From Candidatus Poribacteria bacterium (GTDB taxonomy: Bacteria; Poribacteria; WGA-4E; WGA-3G): DNA of 12,335 nt. The position numbers and the translations under genes were made by a program. Below the pieces are notes generated by a model that worked only from the letters and a program-made list of their open reading frames with translations, ran no database searches and was not told where the DNA came from. The number at the start of each line of letters is the position of its first letter. Within the stretch, counting starts at the first letter, position 1. The stretch is from contig VXXH01000026.1 of the NCBI GenBank assembly GCA_009835515.1, forward strand, positions 1 to 12,335, given 5' to 3'. Below are positions 4,600 to 12,325 of this stretch, piece after piece.

Positions 4600-7031
4600 G
4601 TGAATACCTCCGTGAAAACTTCGGTTACATGTTCTACAAACAGAAATTCAACACCTTTTTGAATGTCTTTCGGAACTTCAATGAAATGTTTTTTGTTGCC
4701 TTCTGGCAGGATGACTTTCTTAATGCCTGCCTGCTTCGCCGCAAGTATTTTTTCCTTTACACCACCGATAGGTAAAACTCTGCCTCTGAGCGTGAGTTCA
4801 CCAGTCATAGCGATCTCAGGACTAATCCGTTGCCGAGTGGCAATAGAGGCGAGGGCAGTCGCAATAGTGATACCTGCTGAGGGCCCATCCTTTGGAATTG
4901 CCCCTGCAGGTACATGTACATGAATATCGTCTTCTAATATGCCTGGGTTAAATTGAAGCGCGTCGGATTGAGATTTAACATAACTGAGTGCGGCTTGTAC
5001 GGATTCCTGCATGACATCGCCGATCTGTCCAGTGATGCGGAGTTGGTTATGCGCGTTTGTCTTTTTGGTGGTGGCTGCCTCAATAAAAAGGATTTCACCG
5101 CCAGCAGGCGTAACAGATAGTCCCGTTGCGACCCCGATGTCAGCTTTACGTCCGGCGATCTCAGAATCAAATTTTGCGGGTCCCAAATAGCGTTGTATAT
5201 CCCTCGTTGCAATAATTGTCGGCTCGGTCTTTCCTTCAGCAACACGGCGAGCGACTTTACGACAAAGCGTTCCGAGTTCGCGCTCCAAATTTCGGACACC
5301 GGCTTCGCGGGTATACGCGCTAATCACTTTATCAATGGCTGTATCCCTAATACGAATCAAATCGTCTTTCAGCCCATTTGCGGTTAACTGGCGCGGAATG
5401 AGGTACTGCTTTGCAATAATCCGTTTCTCGTTGGTGGTATAACCGAGGAGTTCTATTGTTTCCATCCGGTCGCGGAGCGGCGGCGGAATCGTATGGAGTT
5501 GATTCGCCGTTGTGACAAACATCACCTTCGAGAGATCAAAGGGGACATCAAGGTAATTATCCGTGAATGAGTGATTCTGTTCAGGGTCAAGGACTTCCAA
5601 AAGCGCGGAAGCTGGGTCGCCCCGAAAATCGGATCCGAGTTTATCAATTTCATCAAGCATAAAGACAGGATTATTCGATTCGGCTTGGCGGATTCCTTTG
5701 ATGATTCGCCCTGGCATCGATCCGATATAGGTGCGTCGGTGTCCACGGATCTCGGCTTCATCGTGCATGCCGCCCAATGAGATACGTACAAATTTTCTGT
5801 TCATTGCGCGTGCGATAGATTTACCGAGTGATGTTTTTCCGACTCCGGGCGGTCCAACGAAACAGAAGATGGGTCCCTTCATATCCGATTTAAGCATCCG
5901 CACAGCGAGGTACTCTAAAATCCGTTCTTTGATTTTTTCCAGATCGTAGTGATCTTCATCAAGTATCTCTTTTGCCGCAGCAAGATCTAATGAATCCTCA
6001 GTACTCATAGACCAAGGAAGGTTGAGCAGCCAATCTAAGTAATTCCGAGAAACCGTTGATTCCGGCGAGAACGACTGCATTTTGGCAAGCCGTTTGAGTT
6101 CTTTTTCGGCTGCTTGTTTCGCTTTTTCGGGCATCTCGGTTTCGCTCAGTTGCTCTCGCATCTCATCAATTTCAAGTCCTAAGTCGTCGGCTTCACCGAG
6201 TTCGGTCTGAATAGCTTTAAGTTGTTCTCGGAGGTAGTATTCGCGCTGTCCTTTGTTAATAACGGCTTGGGCATTATTTTGAATTTTGCTTTCTAATTCG
6301 TGTAAGTCAAGTTCTTTTGCGAGAATAACTGCAAGCGTATTTAACCGTTCAGGGACAGATACCGCCTCTAAAATGCGCTGCTTATCGTGTGCCTTTAAAT
6401 CCAATACAGCAGCGATGTAGTCAGCAAGGCGCCCTGGTTCATCAAGCATAGTTTTGGTTATACTGCCGTATTCCTCTTGGTAGCGCGATGACATCTGAAC
6501 GATACGCTGAAACATTTCATCGTTGCTGCGCACAAGTGCCTCAACCTCCAAGTCCGTCTCTGAGTCAGCGGCAACCGAATCAGTTTCATCGCTTCCAATG
6601 ACGTTGACGCGTGCCTTGACGAAGGGCTCGGTGTGCAAGATTTTCTCAATTTGTACGCGTTCTCGTCCATGGGCGAGGAACAACACATCCTCATCATCAG
6701 TCTTGTAGCGCAGAATATGGATGAGACTCCCGACTGGACTGAGATCATCTGATTTGATTTTCTTGATATCTTCCTTGGAGAGTTCCTTTTTTGGACGAAA
6801 GACGCAAAGCACCCTATCAGCCTCCATGGCATCTTCAATAGCCGTAGTCGCCATCTTTCCAGAGAGCGCGACGTGATGCGGTGGAAACGGTGGCACTGGC
6901 GGCATATACGGAAAAACAACGAGATCGTCCAGTGGCAGAATCGGAAGTTCTTGTGTAAGTTCTTCTTCTTCCTGATCGATGGTATTTTCAGAGTCGTTTT
7001 CTTTTTCTTTTTCTTTTTCTTTCGTTTTCAT
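4596..7031 (-). CDS. lon: Lon ATP-dependent protease (endopeptidase La)
   Basis: This is full-length LonA, 811 residues against 784 in E. coli. It is a cytoplasmic hexameric AAA+ serine protease that unfolds and degrades damaged and regulatory proteins. The N-terminal substrate-recognition domain begins at LPILPLDDLVVFPYMPP (29-45), and a helical linker carries KGQREYYLREQLKAIQ (260-275). The AAA+ module has Walker A GPPGVGKT (393-400), Walker B FMLDEID (457-463) and an arginine-containing PPPLRDRME stretch (516-523). The protease domain has KDGPSAG with Ser718 and the GGVKEK segment with Lys761 as the catalytic dyad. The first 24 residues are an unusual charged extension (KEKEKEKEN, then an acidic run) encoded by a hexamer repeat. 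The start has AAGGAG 5 bases upstream. The stop overlaps the DUF1549 start. All catalytic residues are present. Confidence 0.98.
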   Translation of the reverse strand: MKTKEKEKEKENDSENTIDQEEEELTQELPILPLDDLVVFPYMPPVPPFPPHHVALSGKMATTAIEDAMEADRVLCVFRPKKELSKEDIKKIKSDDLSPVGSLIHILRYKTDDEDVLFLAHGRERVQIEKILHTEPFVKARVNVIGSDETDSVAADSETDLEVEALVRSNDEMFQRIVQMSSRYQEEYGSITKTMLDEPGRLADYIAAVLDLKAHDKQRILEAVSVPERLNTLAVILAKELDLHELESKIQNNAQAVINKGQREYYLREQLKAIQTELGEADDLGLEIDEMREQLSETEMPEKAKQAAEKELKRLAKMQSFSPESTVSRNYLDWLLNLPWSMSTEDSLDLAAAKEILDEDHYDLEKIKERILEYLAVRMLKSDMKGPIFCFVGPPGVGKTSLGKSIARAMNRKFVRISLGGMHDEAEIRGHRRTYIGSMPGRIIKGIRQAESNNPVFMLDEIDKLGSDFRGDPASALLEVLDPEQNHSFTDNYLDVPFDLSKVMFVTTANQLHTIPPPLRDRMETIELLGYTTNEKRIIAKQYLIPRQLTANGLKDDLIRIRDTAIDKVISAYTREAGVRNLERELGTLCRKVARRVAEGKTEPTIIATRDIQRYLGPAKFDSEIAGRKADIGVATGLSVTPAGGEILFIEAATTKKTNAHNQLRITGQIGDVMQESVQAALSYVKSQSDALQFNPGILEDDIHVHVPAGAIPKDGPSAGITIATALASIATRQRISPEIAMTGELTLRGRVLPIGGVKEKILAAKQAGIKKVILPEGNKKHFIEVPKDIQKGVEFLFVEHVTEVFTEVFT
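4606..4611 (-). promoter_or_regulatory. Shine-Dalgarno inside lon for the DUF1549 gene
   Basis: The minus strand reads GGAGGT here, 6 bases before the ATG at 4597-4599. It lies within the last codons of lon, in the second of two diverged 12-base copies that encode the repeated T-E-V-F. A strong site inside the upstream gene plus the ATGA overlap points to translational coupling or re-initiation. Confidence 0.7.
6997..7023 (-). repeat. Hexanucleotide microsatellite in lon 5' coding end
   Basis: On the plus strand CTTTTT is repeated at 7001, 7007 and 7013, with partial units on both sides. On the coding strand it encodes alternating Lys-Glu at residues 4-10 of Lon. Because the unit is six bases, slippage would add or remove Lys-Glu pairs without a frameshift, so only tail length would vary. 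Confidence 0.7.
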
Positions 7032-7211
7032 GTTTTCTCCTTGGGAATGGTTGTCGGTTCGATTTTTTTCAAAAAATCTTTCAGTCTTCAGTTTGCCTCG
7101 CAGTGAGAGTTAAAGAGGGTTATTATGATTTCACCTATCCAAGTGAAGGTCCCAAGACCTCTCTTAACCGATAGCCGATGGAGACCGATTGCTGACAACT
7201 ATTCTTATCAA
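7032..7211. other. Intergenic spacer upstream of lon
   Basis: This 180-base spacer holds the Lon ribosome-binding site (7037-7042) and a perfect 8-bp AT-rich palindrome at 7061-7078 (GATTTTTT, 2-base loop, AAAAAATC). It also has three CCGAT direct repeats (7168, 7175, 7185) and a 5-bp inverted repeat AGGTC/GACCT at 7147-7160. A weak minus-strand promoter candidate is TTCACT (7142-7147), 16 bases, then TAATAA (7120-7125). I see no CIRCE element and no convincing heat-shock promoter. No T-tract terminator for the upstream membrane-protein gene is evident. Confidence 0.4.
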
Positions 7212-9170
7212 TTAGGGCCAGGATTGGTACAGTGTAGTATTCGCGAGAATGCTGCTAATACTCCACAAACTTCCGCATATATAGTCTCCGAGCGCAAGCC
7301 CCAGGAAGAAGGGCACAGCGCGTCTGTAGGCTTTGAGTCCGCCGTGATGCAGGACGAGAGCCTTTATCACATAAGCGACAAAGATACAACTCCAGAGATT
7401 AGACATGCCCCAACTGTTTGCCATGGCGTAACCGAGCGGATGTAGGGGCCACCACAGAAAGCGGGTTCTCAAAAATATTAATCCGAGTGAGAAGCCTACG
7501 CCGCCCCCCATAAAGATGAGGGCAGGTATATCGGTTTCTTGTGGATAATTCAGCCAATTTTCAAGTTGTCTATAAACCCCTCGACCGAATCCTAACGCCC
7601 AAGGTCCATAATAGCCGGTCTCGGCACCATGTCTGTAGTAGCTATCTAAGAGCAGCCAGAATACGACGATAGCACCGACTAAGGTGGCTATAAGAATCGC
7701 AGCAGCGGTGTGTTGCGGACGTATCTGTCGCCGTTCTGAAATTTTTAATGCCTCTAATTCCTGTGGCATCGGGTGCGCACGATACGCTCGGTTAAAGAAC
7801 ATGTACAACGAAAAAACCGCTTTTGTACTTGTTGTCAACCGCTGAGATCCAACCGCTGTCACGATTAACCCGTGTGGGTCAACTCTGTGCAAATCGTGAA
7901 CTAAGAACCCTAACTCAGCACGAAGTCGGGCGATCATTGTCGCGAGTAGAAAGTAAAGCCCGAAAAAGATCGGAATCACCCAAAGCGACATTCCCGCCTT
8001 ATAGGAAAACATCGTCAAAAACAGCATTCCACCGACAATGCCTAGAAAAGCGATGTAATAAGGCATCGGCTCGCGTTGCATATCTATCCGAGAAGTGCCC
8101 CGAAATCCATCTACGACCCCGGTAAAGATCCGTTTGACATGTGTTCTCCCGACCCAAGCAGCGGTGCCGAGTAGTACCATATACGCCCCGAAACTTTGCG
8201 CATCAGCGTAGGGGTACCCGGGCAAATTCCGTACTCCAAGAACGCTGCCGGCCATTAACTCAAATTTGTAGACCCAATAGAACACCCAACACGAAAAAAG
8301 TAGATCCAGTGGAATAAGGAAACTTATCCCAATCGCAAACGGATAAAACGAGAGCCGAACGCCACCCATCGCATTCCAAGGGCGACCGGTAAAGTACTGA
8401 TGGATATTTTGCCGTTTAACGGGCAGATACGGAACTGCTGGATAAATCGAGTTTAGTAAATTCAGGATGCTAATGGCTGCGGCAATACCGAAACCAAACC
8501 ACATCAGTTTATTTTTGAAAAAACTCGTATTCGTTTCTGTCATTGCGAGCGGCAATTGGATAATCGGGTAGGTTAACCGTTCCCGCTCTGTCCACTGGAG
8601 ACGGAGCAGTGTGTTGATACATAGCATAACAAACATCAACACAAAAATAAAAAGCGTCCACCATGCAGCCGGTACCGCCCAAGCGGTCAGGTGTTCCTTA
8701 CGGTACAGGCTTGATTGCCCCTCATAATATCCCGACAAAACCCCCGTATCTTGAACAGTTAGCCATGTCGGAAGTTCCCTCCAAAAAAGTTGTTGCCACT
8801 CATTTTCGGGTGTAGCAAACCGAAACGGATGTCCAAGTATCGTGACCAAAATCTCCATCATATCGTGCGAACAGAGAGAAGAAACAATGCACAACATGAC
8901 GTAGATGGTCAGCAATTCCGCCGATGTCAGTCGCAGTGTCGATGATAATCTTCCGAACACTGCACTAAGTACCATCAGCCAAAAAATGATGAAAATGACG
9001 TTAGACAGCGGATGAATCAATGTCGGATGTGTATAGCGGACTACCTCCAATTGAATGATCCAGAAAACGTTTAGAGGAATCAGCAGCATCGCTATGACAA
9101 ATGCTTTAGGCGTTAGACCACGTTCACTTTTTCTAATGTTGCTTGCGGTTCGTTCAGGTAAGTCTTGCAA
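7212..9170 (-). CDS. DUF6785-type multi-pass membrane protein
   Basis: The protein has 652 residues with about 12-13 predicted membrane segments (roughly 23-44, 52-74, 83-103, 165-187, 223-241, 274-302, 330-345, 370-392, 395-415, 488-508, 550-567, 590-607, 620-640). The N-terminus LTPKAFVIAMLLIPLNVFW (19-37) followed by a V-V-R-Y-x-H-P-T segment matches my memory of the DUF6785/DUF6784 proteins of Planctomycetes and Poribacteria, which look transporter-like; no substrate is known. Soluble loops at about 115-160 and 420-485 are unusually rich in Trp and charged residues. The start is TTG (9168-9170). No ATG or GTG lies between it and the upstream in-frame stop, a GAGAGGG site sits 6 bases upstream, and the next ATG would cut into the first membrane helix. 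It is preceded by a 121-base gap after the CapA-like gene. Confidence 0.8.
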   Translation of the reverse strand: MQDLPERTASNIRKSERGLTPKAFVIAMLLIPLNVFWIIQLEVVRYTHPTLIHPLSNVIFIIFWLMVLSAVFGRLSSTLRLTSAELLTIYVMLCIVSSLCSHDMMEILVTILGHPFRFATPENEWQQLFWRELPTWLTVQDTGVLSGYYEGQSSLYRKEHLTAWAVPAAWWTLFIFVLMFVMLCINTLLRLQWTERERLTYPIIQLPLAMTETNTSFFKNKLMWFGFGIAAAISILNLLNSIYPAVPYLPVKRQNIHQYFTGRPWNAMGGVRLSFYPFAIGISFLIPLDLLFSCWVFYWVYKFELMAGSVLGVRNLPGYPYADAQSFGAYMVLLGTAAWVGRTHVKRIFTGVVDGFRGTSRIDMQREPMPYYIAFLGIVGGMLFLTMFSYKAGMSLWVIPIFFGLYFLLATMIARLRAELGFLVHDLHRVDPHGLIVTAVGSQRLTTSTKAVFSLYMFFNRAYRAHPMPQELEALKISERRQIRPQHTAAAILIATLVGAIVVFWLLLDSYYRHGAETGYYGPWALGFGRGVYRQLENWLNYPQETDIPALIFMGGGVGFSLGLIFLRTRFLWWPLHPLGYAMANSWGMSNLWSCIFVAYVIKALVLHHGGLKAYRRAVPFFLGLALGDYICGSLWSISSILANTTLYQSWP

Positions 9171-9291
9171 AAAACGCCCTCTCCGTATATCCGGTTTCCC
9201 GGCGCGTTGCTTGGGCTTACGCGTTTTATTGGGAGATCACTCCTACCTTCCCCTCATTGCCTGTCATATCTTTGCCTCTAATGTCCGCTGT
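9171..9291. other. Intergenic spacer between CapA-like and membrane-protein genes
   Basis: There is no credible ORF here. On the minus strand it contains a short CCGG-GAAA-CCGG hairpin with a GNRA-type tetraloop (about 9190-9201) close to the TTG start, and an AAAACGC/GCGTTTT inverted pair that would enclose it. These could affect translation of the membrane protein. No T-tract terminator follows the CapA-like stop. Confidence 0.3.
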
Positions 9292-10488
9292 CTATCGAAT
9301 CCATCCGCGTTCGTCTTCTATAAGCACCTCCGTTTTCAGTTCTGCGCAACGCCGCTGGTAGTCCTGCAAAGTTTCTATTGCTGCCGTTCCTGTGAGGATG
9401 CTGGGAAACTGGTTCTTAGCTTCGGGTTTTTCTGAAGACTCCACAGGTTTAGCGGGACGTACTGATGTTTTAGGCGGATCCGTCAAAATTGGGATTAACT
9501 CAATAGATTTCAAAGCCCCAGCCTTAAACGTTGCTTTCGGGATGACGATACGCGAGTGCTGTTTATCATAAGTATCATAGATAAAATCTGAAAGACTGTA
9601 GATAATCGGTTTACCCTGATATAACTCAATACCGCCAAAGGTATGTAACTGTTGGCATAGTACCACGTCTGCGCCTGCGTCAATGAGAGCGTGTGCGAAA
9701 ATTCGCTGTCGCCCGATTGCCTCGTCTGCTGAACGCCCTTGGCTGCCCCAATGTAGCCAAACAATCACGAGCGCAGCTTCCGTCTGTGCTTGCTTGACGG
9801 CTGCCGTCATCTCACTATAAACGGCGTAAGCGAGTGGGTCCTCGGTATAAGCGGCGAACGCATTCACCCGATAATATGCCAGCAACGCGACCTGCCCCGG
9901 TTCAGTCTCCCGTACACGGATTGGCACCCATGCCGGACGTTTCGCTGTCTTAGCATCTGTTCCAGCACCGATCGGTTTAACATTATACCACTCCAGTTCA
10001 GTGATCGTATCTTCTAAGGCTTCAAGGCCGAAATCCATTATATGCGGTGTAGCTAAGGAGACGGCATCAAATCCAGCATTCGCGAGGGCTCTTCCGAGTC
10101 CTGGTGCTGACCGAAAAGGATTTTCAATACCGAGTCGCGGTTCTCCGCGCTCCGAAATACTCGCGTTCAACGAAGCCGTCGCAATATCCGCGGACTGAAT
10201 CAAGGGGGCGGTTCCGTGAAAAAATACACCGGCACCCTTCCTTTCAATCAACGGTGTCATACGGCTACTGATCGTAATATCACCGACAGCCAGAATAGAG
10301 ATTTCATCATCAGAAACCGTTTCACTTGCGAAGGTATCTGTCAATGCCCCGTTGGCGTGTAGTATACCTAAGAGACTAATGATCAGAAGGCAGACTTGAA
10401 ACTTCTGGCATCGTAGGCTATGTTTTGTATAGGAAGTTTTGGCTTGCGAGCTGCGCCAAAAGCAACTTTCAATGTATCTAAATATCAT
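9292..10488 (-). CDS. CapA/PgsA-like protein with divergent metal site
   Basis: The protein has 398 residues. An N-terminal signal or anchor (hydrophobic about 31-45) precedes a CapA-type calcineurin-like fold (about 63-310): ILAVGD (D70), a first-half motif ending H149-x-x-D152-x-G, LHWGS (H246) and GADVV...LHTFGGIELYQGKPIIYSLSDFIYD (272-305). CapA-family proteins take part in poly-gamma-glutamate capsule synthesis or cell-envelope processes and usually bind metals. Here several signature residues differ: NLE is S106-L-N108, ANNH is ATPH (146-149), and GHHPH is C278-Q-Q-L-H282. The fold is clear but phosphoesterase activity is doubtful. A Pro/Lys-rich linker (about 336-360) and a short helix close the protein. 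The start overlaps the stop of the coiled-coil gene as ATGA, suggesting coupled translation. Probably an exported or surface protein. Confidence 0.85.
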   Translation of the reverse strand: MIFRYIESCFWRSSQAKTSYTKHSLRCQKFQVCLLIISLLGILHANGALTDTFASETVSDDEISILAVGDITISSRMTPLIERKGAGVFFHGTAPLIQSADIATASLNASISERGEPRLGIENPFRSAPGLGRALANAGFDAVSLATPHIMDFGLEALEDTITELEWYNVKPIGAGTDAKTAKRPAWVPIRVRETEPGQVALLAYYRVNAFAAYTEDPLAYAVYSEMTAAVKQAQTEAALVIVWLHWGSQGRSADEAIGRQRIFAHALIDAGADVVLCQQLHTFGGIELYQGKPIIYSLSDFIYDTYDKQHSRIVIPKATFKAGALKSIELIPILTDPPKTSVRPAKPVESSEKPEAKNQFPSILTGTAAIETLQDYQRRCAELKTEVLIEDERGWIR

Positions 10489-11156
10489 GATTCTTCTAAG
10501 TTGGTATCTAAATCTTCATCAAGATCAAGGTCCATGCCGAATTCATCAAACAGGTTATCCTCTTTCAATTTCATTCCGAGTGTAATGAGGGTCTCAGATA
10601 AGGTTAACCGATCAATTTTTGTCGCTTCAAGTGTTTCGGTTTCAGAGGTTAAGTCTGCTCGCAATGCTTCCTGGTTTCGGCGGGTCTGTTCTCGCAGCAG
10701 TTTCGTCTCGTTACTGAGTCGGTCGATTTGTGCTTGGAATTCACGGGCAAATTCGTCTACGAGTGCTGACAATTTCTGGAGGTCCGCCTCGCCACGTCCG
10801 GTAATTCCATCAAGTCTGGCATCGATCCGCGTATCAATGAGTGCTTCCACTTTATCTGCTGTTAGCAGCACATTGTCGCTTTCCAGCTGGTCGGAAAGTT
10901 TACGGACATCGGCTTTAACGCCCGCGATTTCGCCTATGAAACGTTGCTCCATAGCAGCAAGTTTATCATCAACTTGCTGGCGCGCCTTTTCTAAATCTTG
11001 GCTGAGGGTCCGCAACCGTTTGTTATAGTTCCTGATATATCTTCCAACGATACTGTCGCGGAGATACTCTTCAAGCTGCTGTGCTTTCCGTGCATCCGCC
11101 TCGGTTTCGGTATCGTCAATTTCTGGTTCATGAATATCTTCTATAGGTGCTTGCAT
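10485..11156 (-). CDS. Cytoplasmic coiled-coil protein, 223 aa
   Basis: I do not recognise a family. The N-terminal 22 residues are acidic. Residues about 24-190 are almost entirely charged helix with heptad-like spacing, including LRTLSQDLEKARQQVDDKL (48-66) and LQKLSALVDEFAREFQAQID (126-145), broken near DGITGRGEA (116-124). The last 25 residues are strongly acidic and Leu/Asp-rich (DLDLDEDLDTNLEES). There is no signal peptide or membrane segment and no cysteine. A structural or adaptor role is the only reasonable inference. A GAGGG ribosome-binding site lies 11 bases before the ATG, slightly long. It starts 27 bases after the aldolase-like stop and overlaps the CapA-like start by 4 bases, placing it in the middle of a three-gene unit. 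Confidence 0.8.
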   Translation of the reverse strand: MQAPIEDIHEPEIDDTETEADARKAQQLEEYLRDSIVGRYIRNYNKRLRTLSQDLEKARQQVDDKLAAMEQRFIGEIAGVKADVRKLSDQLESDNVLLTADKVEALIDTRIDARLDGITGRGEADLQKLSALVDEFAREFQAQIDRLSNETKLLREQTRRNQEALRADLTSETETLEATKIDRLTLSETLITLGMKLKEDNLFDEFGMDLDLDEDLDTNLEES

Positions 11157-11183
11157 ATTCTTTATTCCCTCGCGCTCGGCAGC

Positions 11184-12236
11184 TTACGGATAATTATAGA
11201 CGTTATCAGATTGTACTGGGGTATCGGAATCTTGGAAGTCATTATCCGATTTAGAAGATGCCTCGCGGTTCGCGTTGAATTCGCGTAAGATACAACTAAC
11301 GATTTCTTCTGTGTACGCCTGAGCGTCAACACGTTGTTGATTTGCCTCCCACGCCATCCGTGCTGCGGCTTCAAAGTACTCGGCGTGTTTGTAAGCATCA
11401 AGGATATCACAGCCGCGTGAAAAGGTTCCGTGCCCGACCCAGTAGAGAATATGCCGTGCCGGATTGCCACCATTCTGGAAGAGCCGTAAACTCTCATAAG
11501 AGAGTTCTGGGATCCCTGGGGCGCGTTCCTCGACGAATCCGATACCGCCAGATGGATCATATATGATAGGGGTTTCCGGCTCGTATCCTCTGAGAAAATC
11601 GTAAAACTTATCGGGTGCGCCGTGTTCTGTGCGAGAAATTAGGTTCAAGAACTTCGGTTGTAGATGGACGAGCGCATTAAATCCGTGTTCCGCTAACTGC
11701 TCAAAAATGAGGAGATAATGGAACATCTCACTCGTCGGTGCTGGCGGTGTAATGCTGTTTTGTGCGCGATCCAAGGTCGCCTGATCTGGCGTACCAAACC
11801 GCATCCGATAATGCGTGCCATCGGGTTCTACCTCAACAAGTGTTAAATTGAGTGCCGGATGCTCAATGCCAATCATATCCAAACGTGAACCCGATTTTGT
11901 GAGTAGGACGTGTTTTCCTGCTAATCCCTTCACAATAATCTGCGGGGGTAATTGGTAACGCGGTGATGCATCATAGGAGATGAGACACGCCTCGTCAACG
12001 GGTTCGGTTAAGATTGCCCCCATATTACCCGCAGTCGCCCATAAATAGTCGTGCGCGTTTGCATGCGCACCTACCCACCCCATCTGTCCTATTAAAGTCC
12101 CACTTTCACTGTCAGGAGACATAGGATATAAGTCGGGATGGTACCCCCGTTCCCGCCAACGTTCGTAACGATACGTTTGTGGGGGTGGTGCTCTTAGAAC
12201 ATTTATGAGGTACGGATTGGCTAATGTTGAATCCAC
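11184..12236 (-). CDS. Class II aldolase/adducin-like protein, GTG start
   Basis: The protein has 350 residues. Class II aldolases (fuculose- and rhamnulose-phosphate aldolases) are zinc enzymes that cleave sugar phosphates to dihydroxyacetone phosphate and an aldehyde. The hallmarks appear in order: phosphate-loop-like A-T-A-G-N-M (67-72), the catalytic-Glu segment P-T-S-E170-M-F-H, the zinc segment A-L-V-H191-L-Q193, and G-H269-G-T-F-S-R-G followed by ILDAYKHAEYFEAAARMA (278-295). The expected second zinc His of H-x-H is Gln193. The N-terminal 40 residues and the insert at about 200-255 exceed a minimal aldolase, and the tail is polar and disordered. GTG (12234-12236) is chosen because no ATG lies between it and the upstream in-frame TAA; the nearest GGAGG is 13 bases away, which is long. 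It is first gene after the promoter at the window edge. Confidence 0.78.
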   Translation of the reverse strand: MDSTLANPYLINVLRAPPPQTYRYERWRERGYHPDLYPMSPDSESGTLIGQMGWVGAHANAHDYLWATAGNMGAILTEPVDEACLISYDASPRYQLPPQIIVKGLAGKHVLLTKSGSRLDMIGIEHPALNLTLVEVEPDGTHYRMRFGTPDQATLDRAQNSITPPAPTSEMFHYLLIFEQLAEHGFNALVHLQPKFLNLISRTEHGAPDKFYDFLRGYEPETPIIYDPSGGIGFVEERAPGIPELSYESLRLFQNGGNPARHILYWVGHGTFSRGCDILDAYKHAEYFEAAARMAWEANQQRVDAQAYTEEIVSCILREFNANREASSKSDNDFQDSDTPVQSDNVYNYP

Positions 12237-12296
12237 TCGCGATTCTACGCCTCCATTTGACAGTTCAGTTTTTCGTGCAAATTTCCTCTCTATTTA

Positions 12297-12325
12297 ACTA
12301 TACCATGTCTAAGAAAAAATAGCAA
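12297..12325 (-). promoter_or_regulatory. Sigma70-like promoter for the leftward gene unit
   Basis: On the minus strand TTGCTA (12320-12325) and TATAGT (12297-12302) are separated by exactly 17 bases. They match the -35 consensus at 4 of 6 and the -10 at 5 of 6. The predicted start near 12290 leaves a 5' leader of about 55 bases before the GTG. It is the best promoter candidate in the window and stands directly upstream of the aldolase-like, coiled-coil and CapA-like genes. Confidence 0.5.

Noticed and set aside
7120..7147. lon promoter TTCACT / TAATAA with a 16-base spacer
   Set aside because: The -35 match is poor and the region is AT-rich, so it is kept only as a weak candidate within the spacer entry.
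7125..7445. Plus-strand 106-aa open frame beginning in the lon upstream region
   Set aside because: It has no clear ribosome-binding site, most of it is antisense to the membrane-protein gene, and no domain is visible.
10420..11028. Plus-strand 202-aa Ser-rich open frame
   Set aside because: It is antisense to the coiled-coil gene; the serine and arginine richness reflects reverse-strand reading of Glu/Asp/Leu codons.
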